This document shows positions 1 to 3,641 of a stretch of DNA of 5,278 nt, in pieces. The DNA comes from an uncultured Collinsella sp. GTDB taxonomy: Bacteria; Actinomycetota; Coriobacteriia; Coriobacteriales; Coriobacteriaceae. The translations under genes were made by a program, and so were the position numbers. The notes under the pieces are model-generated. The model saw only the letters and a program-made list of their open reading frames with translations, made no database searches and was not told the origin of the DNA. The stretch is taken from positions 1 to 5,278 of the forward strand of contig CAJLRE010000096.1 of the NCBI GenBank assembly GCA_905208975.1, read 5' to 3'. Each line of letters starts with the position of its first letter. The first letter of the stretch is position 1.

Positions 1-533
1 GCAGCAGCCTCGGTCTCGACCTCGGCGGTCTCGGCCTCGGCGACCTCAGCGGCCTCCTCGACCTCAGCCTCGGCAGCGAGCTCCTCGGCGGTAACGCCGA
101 CGAGAACGACAACCTCGGCCTTGATCTCGCGGTACAGCGAGATGGCAACGGTGTGGGCACCGGCAACCTTGATGGGCTTACCGAGCTCGACGCGCTTGCG
201 GTCGATGTCCATACCGAGCTGAGCCTTGATGGCGTCAGCGATCATAGCGGCGGTAACGGAGCCAAAGAGGATGCCCTCGTCGCCGACCTTGACGTCAACG
301 GTGACCGTCTTGCCCTCGAAGGCAGCCTTGGTCTCGTTGGCGGTAGCCAGACGGACGGCCTCGCGCTTGGCGATGTTGTTGCGACGCTCGTCAAGCTGCT
401 TGAGGTTGCCCTTGGTGGCGGCAACAGCGAGCTTCTTGGGGAACAGGAAGTTCTCAGCGTAACCCTGAGCGACCTCTACGACGTCACCCTCGCCGCCCTT
501 GCCCTTGATCTCATCGAGAAGAATAACCTTCAT
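1..533 (-). CDS. rplI: Large-subunit ribosomal protein L9 (3' end cut by window edge)
   Basis: L9 binds 23S rRNA near the L1 stalk base and helps maintain reading-frame fidelity. The protein opens with MKVILLDEIKGKGGEGDVVE and continues through GYAENFLFPKKLA, the classic N-terminal RNA-binding signature. A long central helix follows (about residues 41-75), then the C-terminal domain containing VGDEGILFGSVT (about 82-93) and IDRKRVELGKPIK (about 110-122). The start ATG is preceded by a Shine-Dalgarno AAGGGAG 7 nt upstream, which overlaps the end of rpsR, 15 nt away. L9 normally ends near residue 148-150. Here the frame stays open to at least residue 177 with an acidic Glu/Ala/Val/Thr tail from about 148 on, and no stop before the edge. 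It is the last visible gene of the rpsF-ssb-rpsR-rplI operon. Identity is near certain; the true C-terminus is not visible. Confidence 0.97.
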   Translation of the reverse strand, partial: MKVILLDEIKGKGGEGDVVEVAQGYAENFLFPKKLAVAATKGNLKQLDERRNNIAKREAVRLATANETKAAFEGKTVTVDVKVGDEGILFGSVTAAMIADAIKAQLGMDIDRKRVELGKPIKVAGAHTVAISLYREIKAEVVVLVGVTAEELAAEAEVEEAAEVAEAETAEVETEAA

Positions 534-548
534 GATGCGTCTCCCTTC

Positions 549-815
549 TTAGCCGCGGTCGCGGTTGCCACGAGAGGAAACCACGGGGACGGTGTACGGC
601 AGGAGTGCCATCTCGCGGGCGCGCTTGATGGCATTGGCGATGTCATGCTGATGCTGCGTGCAAGCGCCAGTGACGCGACGGGGCTTGATCTTGCCACGGT
701 CGGTCATGTACTTACGGAGAAGCTGAGTGTCCTTATAGTCGATGAACTCAGTGTTCTCCTTGCAGAACTGGCAGTACTTACGACGCGGCTGACGTGCAGA
801 AAAATCATTAGCCAT
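549..815 (-). CDS. rpsR: Small-subunit ribosomal protein S18
   Basis: S18 sits on the 30S platform as a partner of S6. The 88-residue product has the family core: YCQFCKEN, then EFIDYKDTQLLRKYMTDRGKIKPRR, then VTGACTQHQ and IKRAREMALLPY. C15, C18, C52 and H55 form a CxxC...CxxH set, consistent with the zinc-binding (C+) form of S18; actual zinc binding is inferred. An ATG 51 nt further upstream in frame is rejected, because the chosen start gives the usual N-terminus MANDFSARQ and has GAAAGG 9 nt upstream. It is third in the operon, 72 nt after ssb and 15 nt before rplI. The C-terminal tail after the usual LLPY end is slightly long (about 14 residues, Arg/Gly-rich). Confidence 0.98.
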   Translation of the reverse strand: MANDFSARQPRRKYCQFCKENTEFIDYKDTQLLRKYMTDRGKIKPRRVTGACTQHQHDIANAIKRAREMALLPYTVPVVSSRGNRDRG

Positions 816-839
816 GTCAAAATACCTTTCATTTGGCAA

Positions 840-855
840 CTTCGGCGAACCGAAG
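840..855 (-). other. Small hairpin in the ssb-rpsR spacer
   Basis: On the transcribed (minus) strand CTTCGG and CCGAAG pair perfectly around a UUCG tetraloop, so a stable 6-bp hairpin forms about 24 nt upstream of the rpsR start, between ssb and rpsR. There is no U-run after it, so it does not look like a terminator. It may be an RNA stability or processing element; this role is inference only. Confidence 0.3.
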
Positions 856-887
856 CCGCCTCTCACTCAAAAATAGGTGAACAACCC

Positions 888-1340
888 TTAGAACGGGATG
901 TCCTCATCGTAGACGTCGACCGCGGGCGGCGTAGCCACCGGTGCGGCAGGACGTGCTGCGGGCGCGGGAGCTGCGGGGGCGTAACCACCCTGATCGTAGC
1001 CACCCTGGCCACCACGGGAGCTCATAAACTCGATCTCATCGACGATGACCTCAAGCTTGCTCCGGCGCTGGCCGTCGCGCTCCCAAGAGCTGTAGCGCAG
1101 CTTGCCCTCGATCGCGACCTTGTTTCCCTTTGCCAGGAAACGGCTCACGGCCTCGGCGCGGGTGCCGAACATGGTGCAGTCGACAAAGTTGGGATAGTCC
1201 TCCCACTCGCCAGTCTGCGCGTTGCGGCGACGATCGTTCACGGCGACGCCAAAGGACAGAACCTGGGTTCCGCCGGCGGTGGCGCGCAGCTCGGGATCGC
1301 GGGTGAGGTTACCGGTGATGTTCACTCGATTGATGCTCAT
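888..1340 (-). CDS. ssb: Single-stranded DNA-binding protein (housekeeping SSB)
   Basis: SSB coats single-stranded DNA at forks and repair sites and recruits partner proteins through its C-terminal tip. The 150-residue product begins MSINRVNITGNLTRDPELR, followed by the OB-fold core including FVDCTMFG (about 52-59), AEAVSRFLAKGNKVAIEGKL (about 62-81) and the YSSWERDGQRRSKLEV strand region (about 83-98). A flexible Gly/Ala/Pro/Gln-rich linker spans about 110-143, and the acidic tip DEDIPF at 145-150 is the standard protein-interaction peptide. The start has an AGAGGAAG-type ribosome-binding site about 9 nt upstream. It lies between rpsF (48-nt gap) and rpsR (72-nt gap), the position of the essential replicative SSB in many bacteria. 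Length and architecture are normal. Confidence 0.98.
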   Translation of the reverse strand: MSINRVNITGNLTRDPELRATAGGTQVLSFGVAVNDRRRNAQTGEWEDYPNFVDCTMFGTRAEAVSRFLAKGNKVAIEGKLRYSSWERDGQRRSKLEVIVDEIEFMSSRGGQGGYDQGGYAPAAPAPAARPAAPVATPPAVDVYDEDIPF

Positions 1341-1388
1341 AACTCACTACTTCCTCTTGGGGCACAAGCCCAGTCCAAAACGACAGTC

Positions 1389-1682
1389 TTACTCCTGGTC
1401 GTCACGACGGACGATCATGTGGCGGACCACAGCGTCGGTGATGCGCAGGACGCGATCAAGCTCGGCGATCTGGGTAGGATCTGCGTGGAAGTTGATGAGG
1501 GTGTAGTCACCATCGGTGAGGTCGTTGATCTCGTAGGCGAGCTTGCGCTTGCCCCACTCGTCAACGGAGTCGACCTTGCCAGCGCCCTCAGCGATCGTGG
1601 TATCGATACGCTTCATAACAGCGAGACGAGTCTCGGGGTCGAGCGACGGGTCAACAAAGAACAGCAGTTCATAAGCCTTCAT
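1389..1682 (-). CDS. rpsF: Small-subunit ribosomal protein S6
   Basis: S6 binds S18 and 16S rRNA in the central domain of the 30S subunit. The 97-residue product begins MKAYELLFFVDPSLDPETR and contains the expected GKVDSVDEWGKRKLAYEINDLTDGDY segment (about 35-60), the LINFHADPTQIAELDRVLRI helix (about 62-81) and a charged end, VRRDDQE. An ATG 21 nt upstream is in frame, but its first codons are the Shine-Dalgarno itself (GAGGAGGTG, ending about 5 nt before the chosen ATG), so it is not the start. This is the first gene of the operon; ssb follows after 48 nt. A promoter and a hairpin-containing leader lie directly upstream, a place where the S6:S18 complex is known to regulate its own mRNA in other bacteria. 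Confidence 0.98.
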   Translation of the reverse strand: MKAYELLFFVDPSLDPETRLAVMKRIDTTIAEGAGKVDSVDEWGKRKLAYEINDLTDGDYTLINFHADPTQIAELDRVLRITDAVVRHMIVRRDDQE

Positions 1683-1708
1683 ATTGTCACCTCCTCTGGG
1701 CAAATGTG

Positions 1709-1737
1709 GCTTCAGGTCGTGAAGGTGCGCCTGAAGC
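1709..1737 (-). promoter_or_regulatory. Hairpin in the rpsF mRNA leader (candidate S6:S18 autoregulatory element)
   Basis: GCTTCAGG and CCTGAAGC form a perfect 8-bp stem with a 13-nt loop in the 5' untranslated region of rpsF, ending about 26 nt before the start codon and about 12 nt before the Shine-Dalgarno. In several bacteria the S6:S18 complex binds a structured motif in this leader that mimics its 16S site. The loop here contains ACC, but I do not see the CCG trinucleotide typical of that motif, so the assignment is tentative. The stem itself is read directly from the sequence. Confidence 0.4.
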
Positions 1738-1753
1738 AGGAAAAGACTTGGTA

Positions 1754-1782
1754 ATAATATCTTTCAACCTCCCAGGCCGCAA
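1754..1782 (-). promoter_or_regulatory. Putative promoter of the rpsF-ssb-rpsR-rplI operon
   Basis: Reading the minus strand, TTGCGG (1782-1777) and TATTAT (1759-1754) are separated by exactly 17 nt, matching a housekeeping sigma-70/SigA-type promoter with a good -10 (5 of 6) and a weaker -35 (3 of 6). The start point would fall near 1746, giving a leader of roughly 65 nt that includes the hairpin at 1709-1737. No other promoter-like pair stands out immediately upstream of rpsF. Confidence 0.5.
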
Positions 1783-2143
1783 GAATATGCAGCTACAACC
1801 TCATGACCTCCACATATGCCCATACTCACACGGCGTTTCATGCACATTCCAACCAAATGCTGACCAAAAGCTTGACGGACCTGTGGACAAGATACGGTGC
1901 CGTGGGGACAAGCTGAGCCAAGCCGCAGGTCAGCGGGCACAAGGCTGTGGTCGCGAAATGCATACCAGTGGCCCACAGCACCACCCAAAGATTTTTAAAT
2001 TCATTGCCAAGTCGCTTATGAATACCCTTTTTTGAACAATTGAGTTGATCAACCACGCTGGTCGGAAGCCGTTTTTTGGGACCTCAAGCCCCACTGCAGC
2101 GCCAAGCACGGCCAAGCGTTTTAAAAAATGCCAACTTTTCTGT
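1783..2143. other. Intergenic spacer without a convincing gene
   Basis: This stretch separates the divergently oriented rpsF operon and the tRNA-Ser genes. The open frames crossing it lack a plausible ribosome-binding site, family resemblance or coding-like composition. It contains two DnaA-box-like 9-mers (1882-1911), an AT-richer part (about 1987-2060) with two T6 runs near 2029 and 2074, and a perfect 10-bp palindrome GTTGATCAAC at 2044-2053. No strong hairpin precedes either T-run. A small RNA cannot be excluded but nothing supports one directly. Confidence 0.5.
1882..1911 (-). promoter_or_regulatory. Pair of DnaA-box-like 9-mers
   Basis: On the minus strand TTGTCCACA (1890-1882) equals the DnaA box preferred in high-GC actinobacteria such as Streptomyces, and TTGTCCCCA (1911-1903) differs from it by one base. 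They are direct repeats 21 nt apart, two helical turns. The match is read from sequence; binding by DnaA is inference, and two boxes alone do not make an origin. Confidence 0.25.
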
Positions 2144-2171
2144 TTGCACTTTGCGATTCCTCGTGTATACT
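2144..2171 (+). promoter_or_regulatory. Putative promoter of the tRNA-Ser genes
   Basis: TTGCAC (2144-2149) and TATACT (2166-2171) are spaced by 16 nt; shifting the -35 by one base to TTTGCA gives 17. The -10 is a good match. The predicted start point is about 8-10 nt before the mature tRNA 5' end at 2188, as is common for tRNA genes. Confidence 0.6.
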
Positions 2172-2187
2172 GACTTTCGCATTTAAC

Positions 2188-2278
2188 GGAGAGTTGTCCG
2201 AGTGGCCGAAGGAGCACGATTGGAAATCGTGTAGGCGTCAAAAGCGTCTCCAGGGTTCAAATCCCTGACTCTCCGCCA
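2188..2278 (+). tRNA. tRNA-Ser(GGA)
   Basis: The 91-nt gene folds as a class II tRNA. The acceptor GGAGAGT pairs with ACTCTCC, followed by G and an encoded CCA. The anticodon stem CACGA/TCGTG encloses loop TTGGAAA with anticodon GGA at 2222-2224. A long variable arm (about 2232-2249) is typical of serine tRNA, and the T arm is CAGGG-TTCAAAT-CCCTG. It reads UCC and UCU codons. It is preceded by its own promoter and followed 9 nt later by an intrinsic terminator. Confidence 0.97.
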
Positions 2279-2286
2279 GTTAATTC

Positions 2287-2317
2287 CAAAGCAGGCCTTC
2301 GAGCCTGCTTTGTTTTT
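2287..2317 (+). terminator. Intrinsic terminator after tRNA-Ser(GGA)
   Basis: A perfect 10-bp stem (CAAAGCAGGC pairing with GCCTGCTTTG) with a 6-nt loop is followed at once by five T. It lies between the two tRNA-Ser genes, only 9 nt before the second one, so it should limit transcription into tRNA-Ser(CGA). Confidence 0.9.
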
Positions 2318-2326
2318 ACCCCACGC

Positions 2327-2417
2327 GGAGGGGTGGCAGAGTGGTTGAATGCGGCGGTCTCGAAAACCGTTTGGCCTGTATAAGGTCACGAGGGTTCGAA
2401 TCCCTCCTCCTCCGCCA
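2327..2417 (+). tRNA. tRNA-Ser(CGA)
   Basis: A second 91-nt class II tRNA. The acceptor GGAGGGG pairs with CTCCTCC (one G-U pair), followed by G and an encoded CCA. The anticodon stem GCGGT/ACCGT encloses loop CTCGAAA with anticodon CGA at 2361-2363. The variable arm is long and the T arm is GAGGG-TTCGAAT-CCCTC. It reads UCG. No room exists for a full promoter between the preceding terminator's T-run and this gene, so expression must come from read-through or from a promoter overlapping the first tRNA or the terminator. Its 3' end is duplicated in inverted orientation at 2482-2506. Confidence 0.97.
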
Positions 2418-2428
2418 TTTTGGTTGAG

Positions 2429-2455
2429 AAAGCTCCCGAAAACGGGGGCTTTTTT
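2429..2455 (+). terminator. Intrinsic terminator after tRNA-Ser(CGA)
   Basis: A 10-bp stem (AAAGCTCCCG with CGGGGGCTTT, one T-G pair) closes an AAAA tetraloop and runs into a stretch of six T. It starts 12 nt after the encoded CCA and ends the tRNA transcription unit. Confidence 0.9.
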
Positions 2456-2481
2456 GTTTAGAGTCCCTTACAAGCAAATAC

Positions 2482-2506
2482 GGCGGAGGAGGAGGGATTC
2501 GAACCC
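2482..2506 (-). repeat. Inverted 25-bp copy of the tRNA-Ser(CGA) 3' end
   Basis: Positions 2482-2506 are the exact reverse complement of 2392-2416, which covers most of the T arm, the 3' acceptor strand and CC of the CCA end of tRNA-Ser(CGA). The match breaks at both sides. No D arm or anticodon arm accompanies it, so it is a tRNA fragment and not a gene. Its inverted orientation argues against a simple attL/attR pair, which would be direct repeats. It forms the left part of the structured element described next. Confidence 0.85.
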
Positions 2507-2621
2507 GTCAGGACGCGGAGCGTAAAGAAAACGCGCCAGTGGCGCGTTTTTAGCGCAGCGCGGTCGGCGCAAGCCGACCGAATAAATTTTGAGCTCCGCT
2601 CAAAATTTGGACATCCCTCCT
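2490..2621. repeat. Structured palindromic element with inverted ends (possible small non-autonomous repeat)
   Basis: The block is bounded by 9-bp perfect inverted ends, AGGAGGGAT at 2490-2498 and ATCCCTCCT at 2613-2621. A nested 7-bp inverted pair follows (GCGGAGC 2515-2521, GCTCCGC 2593-2599), and three perfect hairpins lie inside or overlapping: 2528-2550 (10 bp, loop AGT), 2561-2580 (8 bp, GCAA loop) and 2584-2608 (11 bp, loop TCC). It contains no open frame worth calling. The left end overlaps the tRNA-Ser fragment, so the minus strand reads as a tRNA-like acceptor flank with unrelated hairpins in place of the tRNA body. A MITE- or REP-like repeat is the best guess; copy number elsewhere is unknown. 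Confidence 0.55.
2528..2551 (+). terminator. Terminator-like hairpin within the palindromic element
   Basis: AAAACGCGCC and GGCGCGTTTT form a perfect 10-bp stem with a 3-nt loop, ending in a run of five T on the plus strand. The reverse strand also ends in TTTT, so it could stop transcription both ways. It could back up the tRNA terminator 75 bp upstream; alternatively it is just part of the repeat. Confidence 0.45.
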
Positions 2622-2664
2622 ATTCAGCCACGTCCCCCATTGCTTTCGATTTCACCTTGAATCT

Positions 2665-2731
2665 CAAACATGTACATCACCCTCCAAAAACGACATTTTT
2701 CGGCATCTTTGGAGGCTGATGTACATGTTTG
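2665..2731. repeat. Long palindrome with 24-bp arms and 19-nt loop
   Basis: Left arm 2665-2688 and right arm 2708-2731 are reverse complements at 23 of 24 positions (single mismatch at 2680/2716). Each arm read outward carries GGAGG, 9 nt, then ATG TTT, so both strands show a ribosome-binding-site-like start leading into a micro-frame of 15-16 codons. There is no T-run after either arm, so it is not a standard terminator. It lies 115 nt upstream of the channel gene start. It may be a dispersed repeat, a large operator or a leader structure; the sequence alone does not decide. Confidence 0.75.
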
Positions 2732-2832
2732 GTACCCATGACCGTTCCCAGTCCCTACCGTTTGCCGAGCAATAGGGTCTCAATCGCCGCCAACCATGTA
2801 CTATGTACGGGCATTGTTCAAACCCGAGAATC

Positions 2833-2838
2833 AAAGGA
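2833..2838 (+). promoter_or_regulatory. Ribosome-binding site that selects the TTG start of the TRIC-type gene
   Basis: AAAGGA ends 7 nt before TTG at 2846. The nearest in-frame ATG (2864) would be 25 nt away with no purine-rich site in front, which favours the TTG. No clear promoter was found in 2460-2845. Confidence 0.5.
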
Positions 2839-2845
2839 CCTCATC

Positions 2846-3535
2846 TTGCCCGTCGTCGCCGCTATGACTGTTACTTCACACGCCTCGGATGCCATGGTCG
2901 CTATCCCATTTTGGCTCGAGATGTTCGCCGTTGTCGCGGCATCGATCTCGGGCGTGCTGGTCGCTCGCGAGCACAAGCTCGACCTGGTGGGCGCGGTCGC
3001 GCTCGCGGTGGCCTGCGGTCTGGGCGGCGGTCTTTTGCGCGATATGACGCTCCAGGTCGGCAACGTCTACATCCTCAACCAGCCCATGGCACTACCGCTC
3101 TCCATCGCCACAGCCGCCATCATCTATATCTTCCCGGCAATCGTCGATAAGCCCGAAAAACTCATTCCCCTGCTCGACATCATCTCGGTCGGCATCTATG
3201 CAGCAACCGGCGCGGACAAGGCGTTGGTGTACGGATTTGCGCCCGCCGTATGTATCATGATGGGCTTCTTTACCGCCGTGGGCGGCGGCATGCTGCGCGA
3301 CGGCTTTATGGGCGTGGTCCCGGGCATTTTCCAACGCACCAACTTCTATGCCATCGCGGCCATCGCCGGATCGGCAAGCTATGTAGCCCTCGTCATGAGC
3401 GGCCTCATGAGCAATGTTGCCGCGCTGGTCGTATGCGTTGTGGTGACCATGGGGCTGCGCTGGCTATCACTGCGCTTTGACATTAAAAGCCCTACCGAGG
3501 AAGACATCGCGCGCTTTTTGCACCGTAAAAAGTAG
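2846..3535 (+). CDS. TRIC/UPF0126 (YadS-type) seven-helix cation channel protein
   Basis: Prokaryotic TRIC proteins form homotrimers in the cytoplasmic membrane, with a monovalent-cation pore in each subunit. The predicted 229-residue product has the family's internal duplication, with the glycine-kink motif GGGLLRD at residues 60-66 and again GGGMLRD at 146-152. About seven hydrophobic helices fall near 22-41, 47-66, 83-101, 107-124, 131-150, 167-186 and 189-206, ending in a basic tail (HRKK). EHKLDLVG after helix 1 is also typical. The physiological ion in this organism is not known. Start choice: TTG 2846 has the best ribosome-binding site; ATG 2864 (223 residues) is the alternative. A TTG as far up as 2729 keeps the frame open, but the extra residues do not resemble the family. 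It probably stands alone: terminators lie upstream, and 106 nt with its own control site separates it from the next gene. Confidence 0.9.
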   Translation: MPVVAAMTVTSHASDAMVAIPFWLEMFAVVAASISGVLVAREHKLDLVGAVALAVACGLGGGLLRDMTLQVGNVYILNQPMALPLSIATAAIIYIFPAIVDKPEKLIPLLDIISVGIYAATGADKALVYGFAPAVCIMMGFFTAVGGGMLRDGFMGVVPGIFQRTNFYAIAAIAGSASYVALVMSGLMSNVAALVVCVVVTMGLRWLSLRFDIKSPTEEDIARFLHRKK

Positions 3536-3604
3536 GTAGCACAGCACAACCCCTCGAAATGCAACCGAGAGATTCTTTTAGAGCGCCCGCGCGTTGGGTA
3601 CCCT

Positions 3605-3629
3605 GTTAGATACCTGTCGAGTATCTAAC
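3605..3629 (+). promoter_or_regulatory. Perfect 9-bp inverted repeat before the bactofilin-like gene (operator or leader hairpin)
   Basis: GTTAGATAC, a 7-nt spacer, then GTATCTAAC. It ends directly against the ribosome-binding site (GAAGGA, 3630-3635). The 16-bp centre-to-centre spacing suits a dimeric repressor; as RNA it would be a hairpin abutting the Shine-Dalgarno. No regulator gene lies in the window, and no clear -10/-35 pair was recognised around it. Confidence 0.6.
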
Positions 3630-3641
3630 GAAGGATTCACT

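Noticed and set aside
153..1754. 533-codon plus-strand open frame spanning the whole rpsF-rplI region
   Set aside because: It lies antisense to four certain genes, and its translation is Val/Leu/Asp-rich with no family resemblance. Long antisense frames are expected opposite GC-rich genes with strong third-position bias.
2029..2079. Intrinsic terminators at the two T6 runs
   Set aside because: The sequence before each run forms at most 3-4 bp stems, too weak to call.
1706..2241. Several overlapping open frames of 70-110 codons in the rpsF-tRNA spacer on both strands
   Set aside because: None has a good ribosome-binding site, conserved-looking sequence or coding-like composition. One runs through the tRNA-Ser(GGA) gene and another through the rpsF promoter.
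2183..2389. Minus-strand open frame across both tRNA genes
   Set aside because: It is the antisense of two well-formed tRNAs; VRDLNPGD-like peptides are a known false product of tRNA antisense translation.
2392..2506. attL/attR pair of an integrated element in tRNA-Ser(CGA)
   Set aside because: The two copies are inverted, not direct; only 65 bp lie between them, and no integrase or excisionase gene is present.
2482..2731. CRISPR array
   Set aside because: The repeats are inverted and of different sequence, with no regularly spaced direct repeats and no cas genes.
2729..2845. N-terminal extension of the TRIC-type protein from a TTG at 2729
   Set aside because: The extra 39 residues are not hydrophobic or family-like, and the frame starts inside the palindrome arm. 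A better ribosome-binding site precedes TTG 2846.
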